The position numbers and the translations under genes are program-made. The notes beneath the pieces are model-generated. The model had not been told where the DNA came from, did not search any database, and saw only the letters and a list, made by a program, of their open reading frames with translations. DNA of 64,000 nt from Afipia sp. (GTDB lineage: Bacteria; Pseudomonadota; Alphaproteobacteria; Rhizobiales; Xanthobacteraceae), in contig JAUSAX010000088.1 in the NCBI GenBank assembly GCA_030652315.1, positions 1-64,000 of the forward strand, in the 5' to 3' direction. Positions 17,302 through 25,927 of this stretch are shown here, one piece after another (positions within the stretch are counted from its first letter, which is position 1; every line of letters starts with the position of its first letter).

Positions 17302-18480
17302 ATGCTCAACAGCCTCGACCTCGAAGGTCGCCCGGAAGATACCCGGGTCGTCGTCGCCATGTCCGGCGGCGTCGATTCCTCGGCGACGGCTGCGCTGCTG
17401 AAGGCCGAAGGCTATGACGTGGTCGGCATCACGCTGCAGCTTTACGACCATGGCGCGGCGACCCACCGCAAGGGCGCGTGCTGCGCCGGTCAGGATATTC
17501 ACGACGCGCGCGATGTCGCAGCGCGTCTCGGCATTCCGCATTACGTGCTCGACTACGAGAGCCGCTTTCGCGAGTCGGTGATCGAGAGCTTCGCCGAGAG
17601 CTATGTGCACGGCGAGACTCCCGTGCCGTGCATCGAGTGCAACCGCTCGATCAAGTTTCGCGATCTGCTTAACACCGCGCGCGAACTCGGCGCCAAGGCG
17701 CTCGCCACCGGACATTATGTCGCGTCGCGCCGCCAGCCGGACGGGTCGCGCGCGCTGGTCTGCGCGGCGGACGCCGACCGCGACCAGAGCTACTTCCTGT
17801 TCGCGACGACGCAGGATCAGCTCGCCGACGTGCGCTTCCCGCTCGGCGACATGACCAAGGCGCAGACCCGCGAACTGGCGCGCCGGTTCGGGCTGTCTGT
17901 CGCGGACAAGCACGACAGCCAGGACATCTGCTTCGTGCCGACCGGCCGCTATACCGACGTGATCGAGCGGCTGAAGCCGAATGCGATGGAGCCCGGCGAC
18001 ATCGTCGATCTCAACGGCCGTGTGCTCGGCCGCCATCAGGGCATCGTCGGATTCACCGTCGGCCAGCGCCGTGGCCTTGGCATTGCGGCAAGTGCGCCGC
18101 TGTATGTTGTGCACCTCGATGCGGAGACGCGCCGCGTCGTGGTTGGACCGCGCGAGGCGCTGAACGTGCGCAAGATCATGCTGCGCGACGTCAACTGGAT
18201 CGGCGACGGTGAACTCGACCACGCGATCGGCGACGGCTTAGAGCTGTTCGTCAAGGTGCGCTCCACCCGTCTGCCGCAGCCGGCCTGGCTGCGCCGCGTC
18301 GGCGGGACTTATGAAGTCGAACTGGTTGACGGCGAGGAAGGTGTGTCGCCGGGACAGGCCTGCGTGTTCTATGATGCGCCTGCGGGACAGGCCCGCGTTC
18401 TCGGCGGCGGCTTCATCAGCGCCGCGCCGCGCATGGTGCGGCCCGCGCCTAGTGATCCGGTTTTGACATTCGCGCCATAG
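17302..18480 (+). CDS. mnmA: MnmA, tRNA-specific 2-thiouridylase
   Basis: The 392-residue enzyme puts sulfur on U34 of tRNA Lys, Glu and Gln. The N-type ATP pyrophosphatase loop [15 protein letters not shown] is at about residues 17-31. The nucleophilic Cys is in [12 protein letters not shown] and the second catalytic Cys in [28 protein letters not shown] and [10 protein letters not shown] mark the C-terminal part. I use ATG 17302 because the upstream extension is unlike MnmA. The last nine or so codons are read from a dispersed repeat also seen at 7.85 kb, giving a non-family tail. Confidence 0.93.
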   Translation: MLNSLDLEGRPEDTRVVVAMSGGVDSSATAALLKAEGYDVVGITLQLYDHGAATHRKGACCAGQDIHDARDVAARLGIPHYVLDYESRFRESVIESFAESYVHGETPVPCIECNRSIKFRDLLNTARELGAKALATGHYVASRRQPDGSRALVCAADADRDQSYFLFATTQDQLADVRFPLGDMTKAQTRELARRFGLSVADKHDSQDICFVPTGRYTDVIERLKPNAMEPGDIVDLNGRVLGRHQGIVGFTVGQRRGLGIAASAPLYVVHLDAETRRVVVGPREALNVRKIMLRDVNWIGDGELDHAIGDGLELFVKVRSTRLPQPAWLRRVGGTYEVELVDGEEGVSPGQACVFYDAPAGQARVLGGGFISAAPRMVRPAPSDPVLTFAP

Positions 18481-18622
18481 GCTGTCCATTCGTATCCGAC
18501 GTTCGTACGAAAGGTGTTGCACGGCAAAACGAACGTCGGATACGGGCACTAACCTGCGCGAAGCCCTTGCCGGATAGCATGATCCCAAAAAGTGGACACC
18601 GGCTTTCGGATCAGATCATGCT
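18451..18622. repeat. Dispersed inverted repeats after mnmA
   Basis: AGTGATCCGGTTTTGACATTCG at 18451 matches the repeat at 7847 and lies inside the end of mnmA. GTATCCGACGTTCG at 18492 pairs with CGAACGTCGGATAC ending at 18543, as at 7.95 kb. AGCATGATC (18576) pairs with GATCATGCT (18622) around a GTGGACACCGG core, a repeat class also related to 19386-19457. The interval up to pmtA holds no gene. Confidence 0.7.
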
Positions 18623-18715
18623 GGCCAAAATGCTCCTGATCCTCCAAGAATAGTTGGGATTTCCGGCGCGGATCGTGCCGGAACAATAACAAGAGTTGCG
18701 TAACAGGGCGGGGAC

Positions 18716-19354
18716 ATGACCAACGACATCGATCGTGCCGGAGTGGCGAAGGCTTACGCTGCGTGGGCGCCGGTTTACGACATGGTGTTCGGCAAGGTGT
18801 TTGACGAAGGCCGCAAATCCACCATCGCGGTGGCCGATGCGATCGGCGGGCGCGTGCTCGATGTCGGCGTCGGCACCGGATTGTCGCTGTCGGATTATTC
18901 GCGCAGCACCAGGCTGCACGGCGTCGACATTTCCGAACCGATGCTGCGCAAGGCGCAGGAGCGCGTGCGCGCGCAGAAGCTCACCAATGTCGAAACCCTG
19001 TCGGTCATGGACGCGAAGAATCTCGCGTTTCCGGACGAGGCGTTCGATGCGGTGGTGGCGCAGTATGTGATTACCGCGGTGCCGGATCCCGAAGCGACGC
19101 TTGACGATTTCATGCGCGTGCTGAAGCCGGGCGGCGAACTCATTCTGGTCAACCACATCGGCGCGGAAAGCGGCCCGCGAAAAATCTTCGAAATGTGCTT
19201 CGCACCGCTGGCGCGCAGGCTCGGCTGGCGGCCGGAATTTCCATGGGCGCGGCTGGTGAACTGGGCCGCGAAACATGGCGGCGTCACGCTGGTCGAGCGC
19301 CGCCCGATGCCGCCGATGGGACACTTTTCGCTGATCCGTTATCGCAAGGGCTGA
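18716..19354 (+). CDS. pmtA: PmtA-type phosphatidylethanolamine N-methyltransferase
   Basis: The 212-residue class I SAM methyltransferase carries AWAPVYDMVFGKVFDEGR near the N-terminus, a pattern typical of the Rhodobacter/Rhizobium-type PmtA. Motif I is RVLDVGVGTGLSLSDY, then DISEPMLRKAQERV, and the post-motif stretch is LKPGGELILVNHIG. It would convert phosphatidylethanolamine stepwise to phosphatidylcholine at the inner membrane face. Bradyrhizobium relatives carry several such paralogues with different methylation steps, so which step this one does is open. A GGCGGGGAC ribosome site precedes ATG 18716. Confidence 0.8.
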   Translation: MTNDIDRAGVAKAYAAWAPVYDMVFGKVFDEGRKSTIAVADAIGGRVLDVGVGTGLSLSDYSRSTRLHGVDISEPMLRKAQERVRAQKLTNVETLSVMDAKNLAFPDEAFDAVVAQYVITAVPDPEATLDDFMRVLKPGGELILVNHIGAESGPRKIFEMCFAPLARRLGWRPEFPWARLVNWAAKHGGVTLVERRPMPPMGHFSLIRYRKG

Positions 19355-19385
19355 CAGCGCTCACTAAGCGCTGCCTTGTTGGTTC

Positions 19386-19457
19386 GGCATGATCTGATCC
19401 GACAACCGGTTCCCACCCTCGGGTCAAACCCGAGGGCATGCCTTGCGGGATCATGCC
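19386..19457. repeat. Dispersed palindromic repeat
   Basis: GGCATGATC (19386-19394) pairs with GATCATGCC (19449-19457), enclosing an inner hairpin CCCTCGGGT-caa-ACCCGAGGG. The GATCATGC arms match the element at 18576-18622. It lies between pmtA and a small secreted protein gene and could shape the mRNA end of pmtA. Confidence 0.65.
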
Positions 19458-19494
19458 GCCGGGAACATCCGCACCGCTGCGCCGTTTTCCCCTC

Positions 19495-19866
19495 ATGACA
19501 ATGAAACTCCCGATAGCGATGAGTGCTGCGCTGGTCGCGTTGCTGCCTGCTGTGAGTTTTGCTCAGGCGCCGCCCGCGCCATCGACGCCGCAGGCGCAAA
19601 CCGCGCCGCCCAATCCCGGGCGCACATCGTCGAATTGCGTGCCAACGGAGGTAGTTCCGCAGGAAGGCACCGTCGCTCCGCGCGGCACCACGACCGGCCG
19701 CGCACCGGAATCGCTGGGCGACAGGCTGGCGAAATCCGACGGCGTGCTGTGTCCGCCGCCCGGCGTCGATCCCGAGATACATGCCCCGACCCCGCAGGGC
19801 GGAGCGATGAAGGTGATTCCGCCGCCCGGCAGCCCCGGCGGCGATCCCTCAGTGCGGCCAAAATGA
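19495..19866 (+). CDS. Small secreted proline-rich hypothetical protein
   Basis: The product is about 123 residues with a signal peptide (MKLPIAMSAALVALLPAVSFA, cleavage near AFA|QA). The mature part is Pro/Gly-rich, with two cysteines (NCVPTEVV and LCPPPG) that could form a disulfide. No domain is recognised. The start is ATG 19495 or the next ATG at 19501; both give the same signal peptide. It is likely periplasmic. Confidence 0.65.
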   Translation: MTMKLPIAMSAALVALLPAVSFAQAPPAPSTPQAQTAPPNPGRTSSNCVPTEVVPQEGTVAPRGTTTGRAPESLGDRLAKSDGVLCPPPGVDPEIHAPTPQGGAMKVIPPPGSPGGDPSVRPK

Positions 19867-20013
19867 GGTTTTCCCGCCTCGCGAAGCGCTCTTTGCGGCT
19901 GATTGCGCGTTAAAAACCAATCAGATGGGGCGGGGCGCGGTCATTGCTTGACAGGCATTTGGGTGACTTCTTATATGCCGCCGTTCGCGACCGCGAAGGT
20001 GGTTCGAACGTGT

Positions 20014-20090
20014 GGCGAGGTAGCTCAGCTGGTTAGAGCACGGGAATCATAATCCTGGGGTCGGGGGTTCGAGTCCCTCTCTCGCTACCA
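20014..20090 (+). tRNA. tRNA-Met (anticodon CAT)
   Basis: The 77-base cloverleaf can be drawn by hand. The acceptor GGCGAGG pairs with TCTCGCT, with G-U at both ends. The D arm is GCTC..GAGC, and the anticodon stem CGGGA/TCCTG carries loop ATCATAA. The T arm is GGGGGTTCGAGTCCCTC, and a genomic CCA closes it. A CAT anticodon could also be tRNA-Ile2 with lysidine; elongator Met is the default. It is the integration site of the adjacent element, and the recombinase gene runs antisense into it as far as the anticodon. Confidence 0.92.
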
Positions 20091-21675
20091 TCGAACTCCC
20101 TAACCGTGAACGCAGGGGGAACGACGGCCTCTCGGTCAGTTCGCCAAGACGACCAGTGATCTCGATCTCAAAGCCCTTTCCGCCGGGCTCCGCGTACACC
20201 GTGACGCGGCTTACGAGCCGCCGCACCTTCTCGAACAATTCGGTGTTGGTCGCAGCGTGATCGCTCGACAGGATGTCTGCGAGCGCCGCAACGTCGGTTC
20301 GGTACGCGGTGAGCGCTGCCGGATGCAACACGATGTCCTGCGGTGCATGCTCCGCGATAGCGATCTGATCGTCGACGGTGTGCCGTTCCGCCTCAAGCTC
20401 TTTGATGCGACCGGCGAGGGTCGCCGGGTCAACTCCGAACTTGACGATTGCATCGAGCGCGCGATCAAGCTCGCGCTGCATTTCGCCCTTACGGCGTTGG
20501 AGCTTCACGAGGCTGTTGACGCTCGCCCTCGCGAGCCGCTTACGCTCCGCGTTGTAGGTCTCTGCGAACTCGGCGAGCGCGACGGGATGCATCAGGTTTT
20601 TGCGCAAGCCGTCGAGTGCAACGCGCTCGATCTCTGACAGGCGAAGTGACCGGCGGTTCTTGCACGTCCCGCTTTCTCTGACGGCAGAGCACTGAACGCG
20701 CAGCTTGCCGTGCCGATCCTTGCCTGACGACGTAACGGCCCCGCCGCACGTGCCGCATCGGAGTAGGCCGGAAAACAGACGACTTGTTCGCGGACCACGC
20801 ACCGTATCGTCGGCGAACAGATGTGCTCTACTCTGTTTGCGGGACTGCGCAGCTTGCCAAAGATCGTCCGGCACGATGCGCAGATGTTCGGCGTCTGCGA
20901 CACGGTGCTGCTCTTTGGGGTTTGGTTTCGAGATGCGCTTACCCGATGTCGGGTCCTTGACCATTCGGACTTTGTTCCAGACGATCCGGCCGACGTAGAG
21001 ATCGTTGAGCAGGATGCCGCCACCTCGCGCGGCGTTACCGTTGATCGTTGACGCGTTCCACGCCTTGCCACGCGGAGGCTTCACGCCTTGCTCGTTAAGG
21101 CGCGTTGCGATCTTGCGGGCGGTAGAACCGACGACGTATTCGCTGAAGATAGTGCGGATTACTTCCGCCTCGTCGGGGTTGATTTGCAGTTCGCCTGCTC
21201 GCCCCGGCACGGCGCGATAGCCGTACGCCCGACCTCCCGCGTGACGACCGTCGCGGATCACGCCTTCAAGACCTCGGCGTGTATGGACCGCTAGATTCTC
21301 AAGGAACATTTCGCCCATGAGGGCGCGCAGCGCGCCGTCCATCTTCGAGATTTTACCCGAAGCGGTAATGATGGTCACGCCGAAGAAATCGAGCCGCTTG
21401 CGCGCATCGTGGTAGTCGGCTTGATCGCGCGAGATGCGATCAATGTCTTCGGCGATCAGAACGTCGAAGCCTCGGGCCTCTGCGGCTTTCATCATGTCGC
21501 GAAAGCCGGGGCGGTTGACCGTCGATGCGCCGGAGATTGCGCGGTCTTCGAAGATTAGAGAAACGGACGCACCTTCTCGTGCCGCGATCTCGCGGCACAT
21601 GGCGATCTGATCGTCGATAGACTTATCGCGCTGTAGGTCACTCGAAAAGCGCGCGTAGATGGCTGCCCGGATCAT
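20047..21675 (-). CDS. Large serine recombinase (integrase)
   Basis: The 542-residue protein starts with a resolvase catalytic domain (RAAIYARFSSDLQRDKSIDD, nucleophile among the Ser pair at residues 11-12, with DRISRDQAD later). A Recombinase domain covers about 160-270 (GRAYGYRAVPGR, IATRLNEQGVKPPRGKAW). A zinc ribbon follows (LLRCGTCGGAV with a second Cys pair), then a coiled coil (about 390-450). It would integrate and excise the element. Its C-terminal EGLEPPTPGL and its stop codon are read from the antisense strand of the tRNA-Met gene. It overlaps a 53-residue gene upstream by four bases. Confidence 0.93.
   Translation of the reverse strand: MIRAAIYARFSSDLQRDKSIDDQIAMCREIAAREGASVSLIFEDRAISGASTVNRPGFRDMMKAAEARGFDVLIAEDIDRISRDQADYHDARKRLDFFGVTIITASGKISKMDGALRALMGEMFLENLAVHTRRGLEGVIRDGRHAGGRAYGYRAVPGRAGELQINPDEAEVIRTIFSEYVVGSTARKIATRLNEQGVKPPRGKAWNASTINGNAARGGGILLNDLYVGRIVWNKVRMVKDPTSGKRISKPNPKEQHRVADAEHLRIVPDDLWQAAQSRKQSRAHLFADDTVRGPRTSRLFSGLLRCGTCGGAVTSSGKDRHGKLRVQCSAVRESGTCKNRRSLRLSEIERVALDGLRKNLMHPVALAEFAETYNAERKRLARASVNSLVKLQRRKGEMQRELDRALDAIVKFGVDPATLAGRIKELEAERHTVDDQIAIAEHAPQDIVLHPAALTAYRTDVAALADILSSDHAATNTELFEKVRRLVSRVTVYAEPGGKGFEIEITGRLGELTERPSFPLRSRLGSSMVAREGLEPPTPGL
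20079..20090 (+). repeat. attL-like direct repeat (tRNA 3' end)
   Basis: CTCTCGCTACCA forms the last 12 bases of the tRNA-Met gene including CCA, and is repeated exactly at 42024-42035. It is the left candidate attachment core. Confidence 0.55.
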
Positions 21676-21833
21676 GTCGTCTTTTGGTCGGCGGCACGGG
21701 TTTGAAGGGACTGGATACGCGCTACCTCGGCCTCATGATCCAGCAAAGCCCGTCTTTTCGCAATAGCCCGCACCACGGCAAGGATGTCCTCACCGAGGTT
21801 GGAATACGCGAGCTTTAAGACGGTTGCCGTCAT
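21672..21833 (-). CDS. Small protein coupled to the serine recombinase
   Basis: This 53-residue helical, basic protein starts MTATVLKLAYSNLGEDIL and contains AIAKRRALLDHEAEVARI, a likely amphipathic helix. Its stop overlaps the recombinase start (ATGA), which argues for translational coupling. No family is recognised. An excisionase-like or directionality role would fit the position but is inference only. Confidence 0.55.
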   Translation of the reverse strand: MTATVLKLAYSNLGEDILAVVRAIAKRRALLDHEAEVARIQSLQTRAADQKTT

Positions 21834-22174
21834 GGCTTACAGCCGATCTTTCGAGGCGTTCGCTGGCGTGCGATCTCGGCCTCACGATCTTACAGCGCCA
21901 AATTTTTGGCAAGAATCCGCACCCCGCGTGGGAGAACAATCTGAAAAGGGGGAGGGGTCTAATCTTTTTTTGGACCGGATGCCCTTTTTGCGAGTTTCCC
22001 ATTTGACCGGGCCGGGTGGCGCGCTGCGTTTTCTTGACGCTATCGCGCGAGCCGGTCCAGTCTCAGCATGAAGCCCTCCGCGTCAAAGGCTGAAGCTGCC
22101 AAATCCCGGCAAGCCGGAAGACTACCATCTGTTCGCGCGCGACGAGCGCTGCGGCATACGAGGACTCACGTCTT
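21834..22174. other. Intergenic region, likely divergent control region
   Basis: No convincing gene is seen in this 340-base stretch. It lies between the leftward recombinase unit and the rightward genes, so it should hold promoters for both. From about 22086 to 22210 one frame reads like protein (KLPNPGKPEDYHLFARDERC) but lacks an ATG, GTG or TTG after the preceding stop. It is noted but not called as a gene. Confidence 0.4.
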
Positions 22175-22468
22175 ATGACCAAGACCAAACCGACCGCGAC
22201 GGTGGTCACATTTAGCGAGGCTGATCGCCTCAACATTCTTGAGCGCGCAGTGGCCGACCACGTGGCAGGACGCGCCGCTCGTTTCAAATTCCAGAACGGG
22301 CAAACGTTGGAAGGCGTACTTCGGACATTCAGGCACGACCGCCGTTCCTGTGGCCTCGGACTGGAACTCGGGCTTTCGCAGGACGCGTATCGAAGCGAAG
22401 TCGCGGCAACGCTGGCCGGACGCCTCGGTATGCAGTTCGATCCGCCCCAAGCCGATCCTTTCGCCTGA
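22175..22468 (+). CDS. Small hypothetical protein of the element
   Basis: The 97-residue soluble protein begins MTKTKPTATVVTFSEADRL and has mixed helix and strand composition (RAARFKFQNGQTLEGVLR looks like a beta hairpin). No motif or family is recognised. It is the first rightward gene of the element and lies about 50 bases before the ParB-like gene, so it may be an early gene. The ribosome site is weak. Confidence 0.55.
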   Translation: MTKTKPTATVVTFSEADRLNILERAVADHVAGRAARFKFQNGQTLEGVLRTFRHDRRSCGLGLELGLSQDAYRSEVAATLAGRLGMQFDPPQADPFA

Positions 22469-22521
22469 TTCACTGACGCGGCCCGCTCCCGCGTAAAACA
22501 AACAGCCCGAGAACCACTGAC

Positions 22522-23463
22522 ATGACGAAACCTAATCACTCGACGCGACAAGTGCGTTCTGAGTTTGGCGACTCCACGCCCGTACCCGTCTCAATACTTG
22601 AAGCCGCAGGGCTTTCTTCTTGCGTGTCGTCCTCGTCAAATGAATCCGTTGAAGACGCACTCATTGCCGCCATAGACCGCCAGCGCGGACTCGCCACGCT
22701 CTTGCCGTACCAGCGCGAGGGCCTTCAGCGCGCAGATCGAAGGCTACGCGCGCTTGCCGCTCGGACGAAAAGCCCCGCGACCCGCGCGTGGGCATTAGCC
22801 GGAGCTAAGCGCATCGCTGACGCATTTCTGAAGGACGACCGCCGCAGAGGTCGTGCCGCTGCGAAGTTCGCGGAGTCGGTCGCTTCTCAAATAGGGATCG
22901 CGAAGCGTTCGATAGAACGCGCTGTAACGTTAGGCGCGAAGCTCTTGCCTGACCTCGTCCAAACCATTGCGGGCGGGCCGCACGATACTTCTGCCAATCT
23001 CGAAATGTTGGCGTCTCTATCCCCGGAGCTTCAGTTGAAGTTCGCGCAGGAAGCAGTACGCCGCAAAGTGGAAGGCGAGATCGCGCAACGCATCGCGGGA
23101 GATGGCCGACTAAAAAAGCTGGATCATGCGGTGCTCGACGACCTCGATGTGCTCGGACTTAACGATCCGCAGACGCGTAGGCGTTTAGCGGCGATGACGA
23201 AGCAAGAGGCAATCGATACGGTCGCGCAGATGAAACGCGACGCGGAAGCGGCAGAGAGGCGCGAGGCAACCGTGGCACGACTGCGTGAAATGGCTCGTGC
23301 TCCCCTACTTACCGCTGCGGCTGACGGCCTCGGCGTGGCGTTCGCGGCGGCTACGCGTGCAGACCGCGAGAGGTTTATGGAAATACACGGGCTGCGTCGC
23401 GCTCAGTTGATTCCGGGCGAAGACGTTGGCCTTCTTTTCGGGTGCGTTGAGAGCGAAGTATGA
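22522..23463 (+). CDS. ParB-like HTH protein (partition/replication type)
   Basis: The 313-residue protein has a central ParB/KorB-like HTH region. ASQIGIAKRSIERAVTLGAKLLPDLVQTI followed by LSPELQLKFAQEAVRR matches the usual recognition helix and helical continuation of ParB proteins. The N-terminal ParB nuclease-like fold (GERR motif) is not evident, so it may be a derived DNA-binding adaptor. The C-terminal part is Ala/Arg-rich. It overlaps the AAA ATPase gene by four bases (ATGA). The TGCACGGT octamer array 2.5 kb away is a candidate binding site. Function as partition, replication control or repressor is inferred. Confidence 0.6.
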   Translation: MTKPNHSTRQVRSEFGDSTPVPVSILEAAGLSSCVSSSSNESVEDALIAAIDRQRGLATLLPYQREGLQRADRRLRALAARTKSPATRAWALAGAKRIADAFLKDDRRRGRAAAKFAESVASQIGIAKRSIERAVTLGAKLLPDLVQTIAGGPHDTSANLEMLASLSPELQLKFAQEAVRRKVEGEIAQRIAGDGRLKKLDHAVLDDLDVLGLNDPQTRRRLAAMTKQEAIDTVAQMKRDAEAAERREATVARLREMARAPLLTAAADGLGVAFAAATRADRERFMEIHGLRRAQLIPGEDVGLLFGCVESEV

Positions 23464-25007
23464 CGGGAACGCTAGTATTTGTTCCGGGTAAGCCCGGTTC
23501 TATTTCGTACTTCGCCGAAGGTGCGGAGAGCGGCGAAGCGATTCAGCTACCCGAAAACGGTCGTTTATGCGACGCGGTAAAGGAGCGGCTCTTACGACAA
23601 ATTCTCCTTTTTGTACGGAAACCGCACTACCTCGATAGCGACGTGCGCGATCAAATCGATTCAGCGTTAGTCGTTTCATTCTTAAGGGGTTGCTCAGTCC
23701 AAATCTGTGATGAGGATTCCGTTTCGACCGTGGCTAGGCGACATGGGTACAAAGTCAACGCGAAGTCTTTAAGCGCGGAGTGGCTACATCGGATTGCCAA
23801 ACGCGCAGATGCGAAGGGCGTTTCCCTAGGTAGGACTTTAAGTAGCAGCGATTGGGAGCACAGTTCATTCCTGAATGAATTGGAGCGACCACATCGAACG
23901 GTCGATAGTTTGGAGCAGATTATGTATCGGGAGCCCCAAGGTCTCGATTGGTGCGTGAAAGGCGCTATCGCTCGGAATACAACCTCGGTCGCTAGCGGGG
24001 TGTGGGGCGCAGGAAAGACCGCCGTGTTTGTCGATATTGGCTTGCACGTTGCGCATGGCGTTGATTGGCGCGGCCGGAAAGTCAAGCGAGGTGTAGTGTT
24101 GTACGTTGCCTTAGAAAATGCGGAAGACGTTGAGCGCCGAGTACAGGCGTGGTGCTGCCGCAGGGAGAACGATGGGCATCCTGTTCGAGATGGAGCCTTC
24201 GTTCTCGTGCGCAGGGCGTGTCGACTTTTCGACCCTTCAGGGAAGCCGACGCTGGATGAGAAGAAGCTCATAGAGGACGCCTTGCGCGCGTCCGCTGAAT
24301 GTCATCAGCCCGTGGCCATGATAATTATCGATACGCTTGCAATGAGTATCGCCCCGGGCGACGATAACAGCGCTAAGGACGCCAGCATTTACACTGCGGC
24401 GCTTAAGCGAATCGCCGATGCGACTGGAGCGAACGTGACGACGTTGGCTCATCCGACAAAGTCGGGAGAGGGTGTACGGGGCAGCGGTGCGCTTCAAGCG
24501 AACGTCGATACGGTGTTAGAAATATCGCTAGATCGGGCAAAGCGCGGAGTGATCAAGGCTGGGTCAAAATTTCGCATCGGCGATCCGAATAAGGTTCGCT
24601 TTGGCTATCGCCTATCACCCGTCACGATTGGAAAGGACGAAGATGGCGACGACATCGATGTTGTTCTAGCGGTGGAAGACGATGCGCGTGCTTCTCAATC
24701 GCCGGTCGTCTCGGACGATACGCCAATAGGGGACACAGTCGAAGACAAGCTGGTGGCAACCCGCAGAGCCGTGGAGCTTTGCGTTATGGAGATTGCAGCG
24801 ACGACCGGCGACAAGCCCTCGGAGATCGGCGTGGCAGTGGGGCAGGTACTCGCAAGATTGAACTTGGATCGCAAAGGCGCGGGGCTGACCGTTCTTAAAG
24901 AGCGGACAATGGTGACGCGGCTGTTAAGCAAGCTTGTGGAGGCGGGGGAGATTGTCAAGTCGGGAGATAATCGGCGGACGGAGTATCGATTATCTGGTGT
25001 CGCCTAG
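23460..25007 (+). CDS. RepA-like AAA_25 family ATPase/helicase
   Basis: The 515-residue protein has a RecA-fold core at about residues 170-345. Walker A is GVWGAGKTAV, LYVALENAEDVERRV follows, Walker B is VAMIIIDTLAMS, and TTLAHPTKSGEGVRGSGAL is a sensor-like segment. This is the pattern of hexameric RepA-type plasmid helicases and phage AAA_25 proteins. The N-terminal 150 residues are unassigned and the C-terminus may be winged-helix-like. The gene has more A+T than the flanking chromosome. It is coupled to the ParB-like gene and ends four bases into the convergent gene. It suggests the element can replicate itself. Confidence 0.75.
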   Translation: MTGTLVFVPGKPGSISYFAEGAESGEAIQLPENGRLCDAVKERLLRQILLFVRKPHYLDSDVRDQIDSALVVSFLRGCSVQICDEDSVSTVARRHGYKVNAKSLSAEWLHRIAKRADAKGVSLGRTLSSSDWEHSSFLNELERPHRTVDSLEQIMYREPQGLDWCVKGAIARNTTSVASGVWGAGKTAVFVDIGLHVAHGVDWRGRKVKRGVVLYVALENAEDVERRVQAWCCRRENDGHPVRDGAFVLVRRACRLFDPSGKPTLDEKKLIEDALRASAECHQPVAMIIIDTLAMSIAPGDDNSAKDASIYTAALKRIADATGANVTTLAHPTKSGEGVRGSGALQANVDTVLEISLDRAKRGVIKAGSKFRIGDPNKVRFGYRLSPVTIGKDEDGDDIDVVLAVEDDARASQSPVVSDDTPIGDTVEDKLVATRRAVELCVMEIAATTGDKPSEIGVAVGQVLARLNLDRKGAGLTVLKERTMVTRLLSKLVEAGEIVKSGDNRRTEYRLSGVA

Positions 25008-25885
25008 TCGCGCGCCCTAAATAGACGGCTCACGGCTGAGTTTAGCTCAGCTTCGTCCTTCAATGCTTGTGTCAACCGTTCAGATAGTTCCGCGAGCACA
25101 ACTCTCACGTCGTGAGCCAGCTCCAAGCAGCGTTCGTCAGTTTGCTCATGGAGTCCGACGCTCAATGCCGAATGAAGAAGCGTCAGTGGATTGTGACCGT
25201 TGATCAGAAGGGCTTGGGGTATGGCGTTCTTAACGGAAGCGACTGACTTAGAAAACTGTATTTCCTTTTTTGCATCGTGAAGAACGCTCAACGCTTCGGC
25301 TGTAGCGCCCAGCTTCTCCGATACCTTGATGATCTCGTCGAGGATTCTATTTTTCTGGTTCTCCACGACGCGACGATAATAGCCGAACGCGCCTACGCCT
25401 AAGCCCTGATTTTCGCACCGCCGCCCCTTGAGAAAAATCTCTCTTTGATCTCCTAACAATTTAAGAAGGCGAGGAGGAGTCATCGGACCGAAAGCGGGAA
25501 GCTCACCATATTTATAAAGCTGCCACGTTCCACTCTGGTCGAGATGCACGTTCAACGAAAAAATCTTCGGCGTTGAGCGGCAGTTGGAGCAGATATACGT
25601 GAGATACGTATTGTCGTATCGAGAGACCATTTTCTCGCCCCGCGCATATCGGAAAAAGCGCAGCCCGTTGCAGTCGTCGCTTGTGCAGTGAAGTTGCAGC
25701 TGAGGCGTCATCAATTCATAGGTAACAGTGCCGTCGAGGCTCTTTGAGGTCTTCGGACTTACAAGGTGAACGACCTGCTTCTTCTGCGATGGTGGAACGC
25801 CCTCTAAAAATTCAGCGAATGACAGAGGGGCCAGCTTATCCAAATCGTTGGCTTCCACCCCTATAGACTCCTCAGTCTCACCCAT
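25004..25885 (-). CDS. Hypothetical protein with two Cys pairs, downstream of octamer array
   Basis: This protein of about 293 residues is not a family I recognise. It has C-x4-C (CTSDDC, about residue 90) and C-x2-C (CSNC, about residue 122), a likely zinc site. A helical second half includes YYRRVVENQKNRILDEIIKV, like the DUF4145-type C-terminal helices. The ATG at 25885 has a GGGGGGATC ribosome site; the longer frame to 25951 would be read through the octamer array. The array lies 43-211 bases upstream and may regulate it. It could be replication-linked or accessory. Confidence 0.6.
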   Translation of the reverse strand: MGETEESIGVEANDLDKLAPLSFAEFLEGVPPSQKKQVVHLVSPKTSKSLDGTVTYELMTPQLQLHCTSDDCNGLRFFRYARGEKMVSRYDNTYLTYICSNCRSTPKIFSLNVHLDQSGTWQLYKYGELPAFGPMTPPRLLKLLGDQREIFLKGRRCENQGLGVGAFGYYRRVVENQKNRILDEIIKVSEKLGATAEALSVLHDAKKEIQFSKSVASVKNAIPQALLINGHNPLTLLHSALSVGLHEQTDERCLELAHDVRVVLAELSERLTQALKDEAELNSAVSRLFRARD

Positions 25886-25927
25886 TTGATCCCCCCAAAA
25901 GTGACCACAATCTATACGCTGAGCCTG

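Noticed and set aside
21784-22071. 95-residue plus-strand open frame beside the recombinase
   Set aside because: It overlaps the coupled 53-residue gene on the other strand and has no ribosome site or motif.
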